A program made the position numbers and the translations under genes. A DNA stretch of 64,000 nucleotides from Parapedobacter sp051400755 (GTDB taxonomy: Bacteria > Bacteroidota > Bacteroidia > Sphingobacteriales > Sphingobacteriaceae), in the NCBI RefSeq assembly GCF_051400755.1, contig NZ_JBLFFL010000005.1:1-64000 (forward strand). The letters are read 5' to 3'. The notes under the pieces are model-generated. The model saw nothing but the letters and a program-made list of their open reading frames with translations. It was not told where the DNA came from and did no database searches. Positions 45,714 through 54,234 of this stretch are shown in pieces. Within the stretch, counting starts at the first letter, position 1. Every line of letters begins with the position of its first letter.

Positions 45714-45882
45714 CGTATTAGATAGCTGATCATAATGCTTCCAAAAGTAAGGGAATAAATGGAAAAATGAGAAAGCAAATCACAGCAAAGACCCCCTCTT
45801 CGGCTTACGCGCAAAAAAGCATTTGCCCTATGCTTATTTTGCGTAAGTTTGTGCGATATTTGCCGAACAACGTACAACAATC

Positions 45883-47061
45883 ATGTCCCTATCCGTTTTT
45901 TTTTCTGCCATTTCCCCTCAGGATTTTACGCCGCCCGTTGGTTTTTACGGCTCACAGCTCGGGGCGACGATGCGGATTCACGATAGCGCGTTCCCGGATC
46001 TGGAGGATGATAAGCCGGACCTGGCCTTGTTCGGTGTGCTGGACGATCGGATGGCGATCAATAATAAGGGGTGTGCGGAGGCTGCCAACACCATACGGAA
46101 ACAGCTGTATACCCTCTATCAGGGAGAATACCAATTGCGGCTGGCGGATTTGGGCAATATAAGGGCCGGTGAAACCGTGGCAGATACCTATGCGGCGGTA
46201 AAAACGGTCTGTGGCGAACTCATGCAGTCGGGCATTATTCCCATCATCGTCGGTGGCGGACAGGACATCACCTATGCGCAGTACCTCGCCTATGAAAAGC
46301 TCGAGCAGAAGGTGGAGGTCGCTGTGGTGGATGCCCGGTTTGATCTCGATCAGGACAACACCGAAAACGCACCGCTCAATTCGCAGTCGTACCTCAACCA
46401 CATCGTTTTGCATGAACCGGATTACTTATTTAACCTAAGCAATCTGGCCTACCAAACCTATTTGGTGAGCAAAGAGTCCATCGCCATGTATGACAAGCTT
46501 TATTTCAATGCCATGCGCCTTGGTCTCCTCTCGGGCAAGGTCGATCAGGTCGAACCCATTATCCGCGCCGTGGATATGATGAGCTTCGATACCAGTGCGA
46601 TACGGTTTTCCGATGCGCCGGGCAGTGCATTTGCTACACCCAATGGGTTGTTTGGTGATGAGGCTTGCCAAATCTGCCGGTATGCCGGTATGAGCGATAA
46701 GCTCACGTCGATTGGCTTCTACGAATATAACCCCGCGCTGGACACGCGTGAGCAAACGGCCACACTCCTAGCGGAGATGATTTGGTATTTCATCGATGGG
46801 TTTTACAGCCGGAAACACGATGCCCCCCTGATTCCGAAGTCCGCCTACATTACTTATCGCACCACCGTGCACGATGCGTATGAGTTGATATTTGTCAAGA
46901 GCAAAAAATCCGACCGCTGGTGGATGCAGGTGCCCTACGCCGGTTCCAAATCGGCGAATGAGCGCTACCACCTTGTCCCTTGCCGTTATGAAGACTATCA
47001 AACGGCGGTTTCCGGAGAGATGCCTGACCTGTGGTGGAAAACGCACCAGAAGTTGGTGTAA
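45883..47061 (+). CDS. Arginase/formimidoylglutamase-fold protein with degraded metal site
   Basis: A 392-residue ureohydrolase-fold protein. The three metal motifs of arginases are recognisable but altered. GGDHS is GGGQD (His to Gln127). DAHxD is DARFD (Asp150 and Asp154 kept, His to Arg152). SxDxD is SFDTS (Asp236 kept, second Asp to Ser238). Three of six metal ligands are thus lost, so hydrolysis of a guanidino or formimino group is doubtful. An extra C-terminal part of about 90 residues (Trp-rich, with KKSDRWWMQVPYAGSKSANE) is not typical of arginases. A binding or structural role is possible. Annotation as hutG would be unsafe. Confidence 0.8.
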   Translation: MSLSVFFSAISPQDFTPPVGFYGSQLGATMRIHDSAFPDLEDDKPDLALFGVLDDRMAINNKGCAEAANTIRKQLYTLYQGEYQLRLADLGNIRAGETVADTYAAVKTVCGELMQSGIIPIIVGGGQDITYAQYLAYEKLEQKVEVAVVDARFDLDQDNTENAPLNSQSYLNHIVLHEPDYLFNLSNLAYQTYLVSKESIAMYDKLYFNAMRLGLLSGKVDQVEPIIRAVDMMSFDTSAIRFSDAPGSAFATPNGLFGDEACQICRYAGMSDKLTSIGFYEYNPALDTREQTATLLAEMIWYFIDGFYSRKHDAPLIPKSAYITYRTTVHDAYELIFVKSKKSDRWWMQVPYAGSKSANERYHLVPCRYEDYQTAVSGEMPDLWWKTHQKLV

Positions 47062-47139
47062 GGGAGTAAGGTTTCGTTTGCCGCTGTTTGAATGGGTTGT
47101 GTTGGGATGGGTGGCGGTTGGTTTTTAGTTGTTTTGGTT

Positions 47140-48504
47140 ATGGATATATACCCGATTATTATTGCCATCGTGATCCTCCTCATCGCGGTCGTCTTGTTTG
47201 TCAAAAAACCGCGGCAGGCGCTTCATACCAATGAAGTAGAAGCGCTGCGCAAGGAAAAAGAACGCTTGTCCATCCAATTGGCCCGCGCCGAACAACAGGT
47301 CGAAAACCTGACCGCCGAAAAAGAGCGCATCATGACCATGCTTCGTGAGGAGCAGCAGCGGCTGCTGAGCGAATTACAACAGGAGCGCGAGCGCTTGGCG
47401 CAAGCCGATCGATCGCTGGAAAGCGCACGGGCTTATTATCAATCCCAACAGGAAAAATTGCAGGAGCAGAAAACCGAGATCGAAACCATCAAGCGGCAGT
47501 TCAACACCGAGTTTCAGGTCATCGCCAATCGGATATTGGAAGAAAAGACACAAAAGTTTACCGAGACCAACAGCAAGTCGCTCGATCAGATTCTCAACCC
47601 GCTCAAAGAACGGATCAAGACGTTCGAAGAAAAGGTGGAGAAGACCTACCAAACGGAGGCCGCAGAACGCAATACGCTCAAAGGGGTGGTCGAACAGCTG
47701 ATGGAGCAGAGCCTGCGCATCAAGGACGAAGCCAATAGCCTGACCCGGGCGCTCCGGGGTGATAGCAAGAAGCAGGGCAACTGGGGCGAGGTCATCCTCG
47801 AGCGCGTGCTGGAGCGTTCGGGATTGGTCAGGGATCAGGAATACCGGTTGCAGGCGGCCATGGCTGATGAGGAGGGCAGGCGGCTGCAACCCGATGCCAT
47901 CATCGACCTGCCCGACGAAAAACACTTGGTGGTCGACTCGAAGGTCTCCTTACTGGCTTACGAACAATGGGTCAATGCCGATACCGATGAGGAGCGCGAA
48001 CGCTTTGCTAAGCAGCATGTCCAATCGGTGGAAAACCATGTCAAGGGCCTTTCGGCAAAGAATTATCACGACCTGTATCAGATCAACTCGCCGGACTTCG
48101 TGCTGCTGTTTATGCCCATCGAATCAGCTTTCAGTATGTCCATTACGTATAAGGCCGACCTCTTCAGTGATGCGTGGGACCGCAAGGTGGTCATCGTGAG
48201 CCCTTCAACCTTGCTGGCCACGCTGCGCACCATCGCCAGCATGTGGAAACAGGAGCGGCAGACACGCCATGTACTGGAGATCGCCAAAGAGGCCGGCGCG
48301 CTTTATGACAAGTTCGTGGGTTTCCTGCAAGACATGGAGAAGGTGGGCAAGCAGCTGGACGGTGCCGTGCGTGCACACGAAGATGCCACCAAAAAGCTCG
48401 GCACGGGTCCGGGCAACGTCATCAATAAAGTAGAGAAGCTGAAGAAACTGGGCGCGAGGGCAAGCAAGCAGATCGATAGCAACTTGCTTGATGACGGAGA
48501 ATAA
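47140..48504 (+). CDS. rmuC: DNA recombination protein RmuC
   Basis: A membrane-anchored protein with a nuclease-like fold linked to limiting recombination at inverted repeats. ATG at 47140 starts a membrane helix (DIYPIIIAIVILLIAVVLFV); the longer frame from 47092 would put a Gly-rich stretch before it. A coiled coil runs from about 35 to 185, followed by the RmuC domain with KKQGNWGEVILERVLERSGL, LPDEKHLVVDSKVSLLAYEQ and VVIVSPSTLLATLRTIASMW. It converges with the AEC gene with 16 bases between stops. Confidence 0.96.
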   Translation: MDIYPIIIAIVILLIAVVLFVKKPRQALHTNEVEALRKEKERLSIQLARAEQQVENLTAEKERIMTMLREEQQRLLSELQQERERLAQADRSLESARAYYQSQQEKLQEQKTEIETIKRQFNTEFQVIANRILEEKTQKFTETNSKSLDQILNPLKERIKTFEEKVEKTYQTEAAERNTLKGVVEQLMEQSLRIKDEANSLTRALRGDSKKQGNWGEVILERVLERSGLVRDQEYRLQAAMADEEGRRLQPDAIIDLPDEKHLVVDSKVSLLAYEQWVNADTDEERERFAKQHVQSVENHVKGLSAKNYHDLYQINSPDFVLLFMPIESAFSMSITYKADLFSDAWDRKVVIVSPSTLLATLRTIASMWKQERQTRHVLEIAKEAGALYDKFVGFLQDMEKVGKQLDGAVRAHEDATKKLGTGPGNVINKVEKLKKLGARASKQIDSNLLDDGE

Positions 48505-48520
48505 CGGTTTTCCGCATGCG

Positions 48521-49675
48521 CTAAAGGATGATCCGCTCTTCCTGGCTTGTTGTGCTAAGGGCTTCTTCGTGGCTTCGCTTGGGCTGCCATTTGGCCATGT
48601 GCATGCGATGGAGCAATACCGGGATGATGGCCATGGCGAGTAATAAGCCGCCTACCATAAACAGGTTGGGCACTTCCATGAAAAACCCGTCCGTACTGAA
48701 TACCGCCAAGGCAATCGTCGCCGAAAAGGGGAGTGATAAGGCCAGCACGTTCAAAGCCAATTGCGGGTTGAAAGTGGGCGAAGGGAGGGTTGCCGCATGT
48801 TGTTTTTCCATGGCAGACACGGTCGAAATGTGCGCCAGCGGCCAGAAACTTACGGCACTTTGAGGAAAAACGATCGCCACGATAGCCATCGCAGGGGATA
48901 GGTTGGGCAGCCACCATAGGCATAGCCCGCTCAGGAGGAAGGTGATGCCTGCACGGAACAGCAGCAGGCTGACGATGACCCGGAATTGCCGCCACTTGAA
49001 CCGCACGGTGATGCCGATAAAGAGCAAGATGATGGGCGTCATCAACGCGCTCAGCATGGTGACCGGATCGCTTATGAATGCCGGAAGGTCCTGAAAGTGC
49101 ATATTGAAACCCAGCAGCAGCAAGGCCATGAAGATAGCGAGGTTTACCGGCTCTTTCACCAACGTGATGAGCAATGCTTTAAGTCGCTGCGGTCCGCGTA
49201 CCGTCGGTGTGGCGGCTTGCTTAAAATACCAGTTCATGGCCAATAGGTAGCAGAAGATCAATACATACACCTTGTTTCCCAGATCGGCTATACTACCCAG
49301 TGCAACGGCCTCTTTACCCACATATTCGAGTAAAAAGGGGAAGCACGACATCCCCGGGGCCAGCGAAGGGATCAGCAGCGACAATGTACGCATGTCGGTG
49401 CCGCCGCTGCGGATCCCATAAAGGCTCGGCAGCACCACCCACGTGACCCCCAATAACGCAAAGTTAAACGCCAGCGCCAATAACGGCAACCACACCAAGT
49501 CGGCGTTCATCTGTGTATTCATCAGCGCCACAAAGATGATGGCGGGCAGCGCTAAGTTTAAGATGAGGATCTTGAGGGCCTGGTGGTGTTCCGCCTTGTG
49601 GAGGACCCTGCGGAGCAAAAGCCCTACCGCAATGAGCAGCAAAAGCGATATGGTCTTGGCGATGGCAGCATTCAT
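48521..49675 (-). CDS. AEC (auxin efflux carrier) family transporter
   Basis: A membrane protein with about ten hydrophobic segments in two similar halves, the family pattern (LILNLALPAIIFVALMNTQM, then LMTPIILLFIGITVRFKW). Members carry organic anions or other small metabolites across the inner membrane; the substrate here is unknown. ATG at 49675 (MNAAIAKTISLLLL) is the likely start. The longer frame to 49720 would begin inside a strong hairpin. Confidence 0.88.
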   Translation of the reverse strand: MNAAIAKTISLLLLIAVGLLLRRVLHKAEHHQALKILILNLALPAIIFVALMNTQMNADLVWLPLLALAFNFALLGVTWVVLPSLYGIRSGGTDMRTLSLLIPSLAPGMSCFPFLLEYVGKEAVALGSIADLGNKVYVLIFCYLLAMNWYFKQAATPTVRGPQRLKALLITLVKEPVNLAIFMALLLLGFNMHFQDLPAFISDPVTMLSALMTPIILLFIGITVRFKWRQFRVIVSLLLFRAGITFLLSGLCLWWLPNLSPAMAIVAIVFPQSAVSFWPLAHISTVSAMEKQHAATLPSPTFNPQLALNVLALSLPFSATIALAVFSTDGFFMEVPNLFMVGGLLLAMAIIPVLLHRMHMAKWQPKRSHEEALSTTSQEERIIL

Positions 49676-49707
49676 GCGCAACTCGTCTGTGTTTATTGCC
49701 TGATAAG

Positions 49708-49757
49708 CCAGCATGATCAACCCGCCCGTAAACAGCGGGGCGGGTTGATCATGCTGG
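49708..49757. repeat. Perfect 20-bp inverted repeat, probable terminator
   Basis: Positions 49708-49727 pair perfectly with 49738-49757 around a 10-base loop (the arms contain GATCAACCCGCCC). It lies 9 bases beyond the stop of the aminotransferase gene on the minus strand. It probably ends that transcript, although no T run follows on either strand. The very long stem is unusual for a terminator in this window. Confidence 0.7.
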
Positions 49758-49766
49758 TCTTAGACG

Positions 49767-50942
49767 TTAAACCGTAATCTTTTTCAACACGTTGGTAAAC
49801 AGCTCCATCTCGGGCATGGTGCCCATGCTGACCCTGCACCAGGGTTTCTCATCGATTTCAAACATGCGTACGCTCACACCGCCTTCCCGCAGTGCTGCCT
49901 GAAAGGTGTTGGCCTCACCCTTGATCGGGAAAATGACAAAGTTGGTGAGCGAAGGGATATAGGAATACCCCATGGCTTTGAGCTCATCGCACAGGTATGA
50001 TCGGCATTCCGTATTGAGTTTGCGGCTACTGTCCTGAAAGGCCAGATCTTGCATACTGGCAATGGCTCCGCTAAGCGAGGTGACACAAAGGCCCATGGTA
50101 CCCCGTACGATGGAGGTAAGCGTTTTCACGCGTTCCGGCTGCGCAATGATATAACCGATACGCAATCCGGCCATGGAATGTATTTTCGAGAAGGTACGCG
50201 CCACGATGACGTCCTTGCCTTGCATGATCAATCCGGCCATGGTATTTTCCTCCGGATTGGGCAAAAACTCCAGGTAGGCTTCATCGATGAAGACAGGCAC
50301 CTTGGTAGAGGCCGCTGCGCAAAACTGTTTGAGCGCCGCTGCCGGCGTGAGCGAGCCCAATGGGTTATTCGGGTTGCAAACGTAAACCAGGCGGGTTTGC
50401 CCATCGATGGCCGATGCCATGGCCTCTACATCGTGTGCATAATCCGCGGTGAGCGGCACGGGTTTCCAGGTACCGCCGATGGCACGCGTGGTATTGATCA
50501 TCGACATGTAGGAAGGATCCGCCGAGACAATGTTTCCGCCTTTGAGGAAAAGCGATATAGCCGTCTTTTCCAGCAGATCGGTAGACCCCGGGCCTAGCAT
50601 AATATGATCCGGGGTTACCCCTTCTTTCTTCGCGATCAGGTCAATCAGACGGGCAGCATCTTCGTGACCATATCGGTTGCCAAAGCCGATCGCATCGGAT
50701 ATCGCCTTGCGCACGGTCTCCGACGGTCCGTAGGGATTTTCGTTGGCTGATAGGCGAGCTTGCGCCGCCGGCGCACCTGCGTCCCAAGGCTGCGTGATGT
50801 CTTTCAATATACTTTTGCCCGAAGGGACGGTAGTAGCGCCGCTGCCCTTGGCAAGGGACAATGATGGGGCCAATGCTATGCCGCCTGCGGCCAGCAAACT
50901 GGATTTAATCCAGGTTCTTCTGTTTGTCGTTGTTTTGGTCAT
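49767..50942 (-). CDS. Exported class I/II PLP aminotransferase (histidinol-phosphate aminotransferase-like) with Tat signal
   Basis: A fold-type I PLP enzyme of 391 residues related to HisC. Typical motifs are LSANENPYGPS near the start, VCNPNNPLGSL, VFIDEAYLEF and the PLP Lys in ARTFSKIHSMAGLRIGY. It differs from normal HisC by a Tat signal peptide: NRRTWIKSSLLAAGGIALAP, followed by SLSLA. Thus it is probably exported folded with its cofactor to the periplasm. No other histidine genes are nearby. The role may be on periplasmic amino acids or cell-wall precursors, which is inference. Confidence 0.88.
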   Translation of the reverse strand: MTKTTTNRRTWIKSSLLAAGGIALAPSLSLAKGSGATTVPSGKSILKDITQPWDAGAPAAQARLSANENPYGPSETVRKAISDAIGFGNRYGHEDAARLIDLIAKKEGVTPDHIMLGPGSTDLLEKTAISLFLKGGNIVSADPSYMSMINTTRAIGGTWKPVPLTADYAHDVEAMASAIDGQTRLVYVCNPNNPLGSLTPAAALKQFCAAASTKVPVFIDEAYLEFLPNPEENTMAGLIMQGKDVIVARTFSKIHSMAGLRIGYIIAQPERVKTLTSIVRGTMGLCVTSLSGAIASMQDLAFQDSSRKLNTECRSYLCDELKAMGYSYIPSLTNFVIFPIKGEANTFQAALREGGVSVRMFEIDEKPWCRVSMGTMPEMELFTNVLKKITV

Positions 50943-51092
50943 GACGTGAAATCATTGCGTTTTCATAAAAAAACCAGCCAAAACTCAATATCGGTATTAA
51001 AAAGCGGTTAGCTTACGCAATATTATGGATTTATTTCGGACAAATCAAGGTGTTTTCGTCGTTTTTTTGGTAACTTAACTGCTACGGTGATA

Positions 51093-53030
51093 TTAATACG
51101 CCAATATGGCGATCACCGTTCGCCTATTAGCCTGATGATCTGCAGATGAGCACGGTATTCCGTCGTCACAGTGGTTTGCCAGGCGTGATTCGCCATAGCC
51201 TTGAGCGACCATCCGGTCGCGCGCAATGCCACGGCTCGCTAAGTAGTCCACCGCTGACTGTGCCCGTCGCTGCGAGAGCGCCATATTATACGTGTCGCTG
51301 CCCCGGCTGTCGGTATGGCTGGCCAGTTCAATACGCAAGGTCGGATTGTCGCGCATCGTCCGCACGAGTTCATCCAGCACGGCCGCCGCATCCGACCGGA
51401 TTTCGTGCCTGTCAAAATCGTAATAAATGTTTTCCAGCTCAAACGTTTTGCCCACTTCTGATATCGGCTCTAATAGTAAGGCCACCCTGAGGGTATCCGA
51501 TTGGCGGATGCCCGCGGTACTTACCGCCGCCGAATCCGCATGGTAACCCTCCCTGCGACCCAGTACCGTGTAAGACTGTTCCGGCTCCAGCGCAAAGGTG
51601 AAAAGCCCGGTTTCATCGCTGTATTGCTGGGCGACGATCTCGCGGGCGCCGTCATAGAGGGTCACCGCGGCCGGCAGTCGCTCGCCGGTGGACTTGTCTG
51701 ATGTCGTACCTGCCAGCATGAGGATCGTCACCGGCTGCTCCCAGGTGAAGGAGTAGATGTCATCGCTCCCTACGCCCCCCTTCCGGTTGGAAGAAAGATA
51801 ACCCGCTATACCGTCCGTTTCCGTGTTGGCGATGTACGCAAAATCATCCCCCGGGGAGTTTATCGGATACCGCAGGTTCACCGGCTTGCTCCAGTCGACC
51901 ATCGCGCCGTTGCTTTGGAAAATATCCAGGTCACCCATGCCCGGCAGGCCGTCGCTCGAATAATACAGCGTGCCGTCCGCTCCGATACTGGGGAAGAGCT
52001 CGTTGCCGGGTGTATTGATAGTTGGTCCCGCGTGGGTATACGGGCCCCAGGTATCGTCGGCCTGCCGCTGGCAATACCAGATGTCGGTACCCCCTTGTCC
52101 GCCCGGCATGTCGCTTACGAAGTATATCGTATTGCCATCGGGACTGGGTGCCGCGTGGCCCACCGAATAGGCGTCTTTATTATTGTGTAAAAACGGGGTG
52201 ATCTCCCATTGCCCATCCCGTTGTTGGTAAATATACAGCTCCAGTTTGTTCGTGCTGAACCGTTGCCCGTCCTCCTTCGTCCGTTGCCCGTCACGGCCAG
52301 GGTACGTGCGCGTCACGTACAGGGTCTGGCCTGCATCAGCCACCGCTACCGGTCCGGTGTGGTATACACCGCCATTGATGCTGTCTCCGGCAAGCAAACC
52401 CGCGCTCAGCCCATTGTCGCCACCACGTCTGGCGGTGTATACCCGCAGGAAGGCGTTGCCCGTCCAGCCATACGCCCCTTGCCCGGCGAGGGCTTCCGGT
52501 TCGCCGGTGTAGTACACCGTTTCCCCTTGCGGCGACACCGAAAATTCCGAACGCGCGGTATTGACCCCGTGTTCATTGCGCAGCTGATGCAAGGTAGGAT
52601 CGGCCATCCACACCATCGCAGAGTCACATCCTGCGAGTTCCACTGCCACACGTTCCCGGTTTCCAGTCGCGCTTGCGTACGCTTCCAGCTGCGCCTTTGC
52701 TTCCCTGTATTTTCCGTTGGCCTTCAATACCGCCCCATACCGTAGCAGGTTTTCCGGGTCGCTGTCCGGGTGTTGGACCACCCGTGCAAACCAGTTTTCG
52801 GCGGCCTCATAGTCGTTCATCATCTGATAGCACGCTGCCAGCCGTTCCAGGTCGTACAGCCGCGGGTTTCGGGCCTCAGCCAGTTTCATATAGAGCGTTG
52901 CGGCGTTGGCATACTCATACTTGTTATAGCGGGCGTCAGCCCGGTCCCGCAGGTTCGGTTGCTCTTGTGCATGAGCCGTTATGATACCCAGCAGCAACGC
53001 TACCATGATATACAGGTATTGCTTGATCAT
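51093..53030 (-). CDS. PorE-like OmpA family protein (TPR, PD40 repeats, regulatory-like domain, OmpA)
   Basis: A 645-residue envelope protein with the domain order of T9SS PorE-type proteins. It has a signal peptide (to about 21), TPR-like helices to about 125, PD40/WD40-like beta-propeller motifs at about 225-450 (GNTIYFVSDMPGGQGGTDIW, GTLYYSSDGLPGMGDLDIFQ), and a carboxypeptidase regulatory-like domain at about 455-530. The C-terminal OmpA domain (about 535-645) starts FELENIYYDFDRHEIRSDAA and carries the peptidoglycan-binding ELASHTDSRGSDTYNMALSQ. It probably anchors the outer-membrane complex to peptidoglycan. Last gene of the collagen/lectin cassette. Confidence 0.9.
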   Translation of the reverse strand: MIKQYLYIMVALLLGIITAHAQEQPNLRDRADARYNKYEYANAATLYMKLAEARNPRLYDLERLAACYQMMNDYEAAENWFARVVQHPDSDPENLLRYGAVLKANGKYREAKAQLEAYASATGNRERVAVELAGCDSAMVWMADPTLHQLRNEHGVNTARSEFSVSPQGETVYYTGEPEALAGQGAYGWTGNAFLRVYTARRGGDNGLSAGLLAGDSINGGVYHTGPVAVADAGQTLYVTRTYPGRDGQRTKEDGQRFSTNKLELYIYQQRDGQWEITPFLHNNKDAYSVGHAAPSPDGNTIYFVSDMPGGQGGTDIWYCQRQADDTWGPYTHAGPTINTPGNELFPSIGADGTLYYSSDGLPGMGDLDIFQSNGAMVDWSKPVNLRYPINSPGDDFAYIANTETDGIAGYLSSNRKGGVGSDDIYSFTWEQPVTILMLAGTTSDKSTGERLPAAVTLYDGAREIVAQQYSDETGLFTFALEPEQSYTVLGRREGYHADSAAVSTAGIRQSDTLRVALLLEPISEVGKTFELENIYYDFDRHEIRSDAAAVLDELVRTMRDNPTLRIELASHTDSRGSDTYNMALSQRRAQSAVDYLASRGIARDRMVAQGYGESRLANHCDDGIPCSSADHQANRRTVIAILAY

Positions 53031-53074
53031 TGTTTATTTTCCCTTGTTTGCATTTGGTAGCAGACTTTTCTTCA

Positions 53075-54106
53075 TTAAAAAAACCGGGGACTCAATAAGC
53101 GTTGTTGGCGCTGTCCGAAAGTCACACCCAGCGTCACCTCATGCGATCCGTTCTGCACGCTGCTCAACCGGCTCACCACATGATCATACGAATAGCCGAT
53201 ACGCAGCCTGTCTGTCGCATAGAGCTGTGTCACCACCGAAAAGGAATTCCGCTGGCTAAGGCTATTCCCGCTCACCCGTTGGTATTCCCGCTCAAATACG
53301 GTCACGCCAGTCCGCCATCCGCCACCTATCCAAAAGCGATTGTCAAAGATCAGCATTGCATTCACATCCAGGCTCGTCGGTCCCCTGAAATCCTCTTTCA
53401 CCAACAGGCTCGGCCGTAGCTTCAGCCCGCTGTCGAAATCAATCAACGCCCCGCCGATGAAATACACATGCCGCCTGCGGCGGATGTTATCTGTCGTCGT
53501 ATTATCCCACCGAAAAATGTTATTGCTCTGATCGCCCGAAAGCAGGTCCATCACCGATAGCCCGGCATACCATTTAAGGTTGTAATAATATACGCCAAAA
53601 CGAACATCCGGCACGAAATTGCTGATCCGGTTGGGCGGTACGCGGGGGTCATCCGGCGAAATAGGGTCCAACATCGTCCCGTCCAGGCTATACTGGGTTA
53701 CCCCGGCACCGATGCCGAAACTCAGCCGTTGGGTATCTTCCTCATTCAGCCGCAGCCGAAACGCGTAGTTTGCATAGGCCGACGTGGCGGACTGGGGCCC
53801 CAGTCGGTCAGCGGTGAGCTGCACGCCGAATCCATGCAGCTTGCGGCCTTGGGGGTCCAGCAACCCATCAATAGACAGCAACCCCGTTTGCGGCGCTCCC
53901 TCCAGTCCCGCCCACTGGCTGCGCAGCCCCAGTTGACCAAACCATTCCTCCTTATAGCCCGCATAAGCGGGGTTGACGCTCATCGAGTTGAAGATGTATT
54001 GCGTGAATTGGATGTTTTGCTGCGCCCGAAGCACATTTGGCATGCCCATGAGCGTCATCAACAGCGCGAGAACCGCTATTGCCCATATGTTATTGCTATC
54101 CTTCAT
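53075..54106 (-). CDS. PorP/SprF family type IX secretion outer-membrane protein
   Basis: A beta-barrel protein of about 343 residues that in T9SS systems helps deliver or attach a specific gliding-type substrate. ATG at 54106 starts a signal peptide ending LRAQ. The family opening QNIQFTQYIFNSMSVNPAYA is clear, followed by WFGQLGLRSQWAGLEGAPQT, and barrel strands to the end. sprF-like genes normally sit just downstream of the adhesin they serve, as here with the gene ending at 54235. Between them is a CCATCACC repeat tract. Confidence 0.93.
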   Translation of the reverse strand: MKDSNNIWAIAVLALLMTLMGMPNVLRAQQNIQFTQYIFNSMSVNPAYAGYKEEWFGQLGLRSQWAGLEGAPQTGLLSIDGLLDPQGRKLHGFGVQLTADRLGPQSATSAYANYAFRLRLNEEDTQRLSFGIGAGVTQYSLDGTMLDPISPDDPRVPPNRISNFVPDVRFGVYYYNLKWYAGLSVMDLLSGDQSNNIFRWDNTTTDNIRRRRHVYFIGGALIDFDSGLKLRPSLLVKEDFRGPTSLDVNAMLIFDNRFWIGGGWRTGVTVFEREYQRVSGNSLSQRNSFSVVTQLYATDRLRIGYSYDHVVSRLSSVQNGSHEVTLGVTFGQRQQRLLSPRFF

Positions 54107-54139
54107 TGCTTTTACACCTTTTTTTTCGTTATTGCCCAA

Positions 54140-54234
54140 CCCCATCACCCATCACCCATCACCGGCCACCAACCGCCCATCACCAACCACCCATCACCAA
54201 CCACCGGCCACCCATCACCGTCCCCAAACCGCCA
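54140..54234. repeat. CCATCACC-rich short tandem repeat
   Basis: About six copies of CATCACC, mixed with AACCACC and CGGCCACC variants, fill the space between the T9SS substrate stop and the PorP gene, starting directly at the stop codon. The tract is purine-rich on the transcribed strand (GGTGATGGG units). It may be a simple length-variable spacer that affects coupling of the two genes. Confidence 0.75.

Noticed and set aside
49676..49720. Longer N-terminus of the AEC transporter (MIMLAYQAINTDELR)
   Set aside because: It would start within the 20-bp hairpin, while the internal ATG at 49675 begins directly before the first membrane helix.
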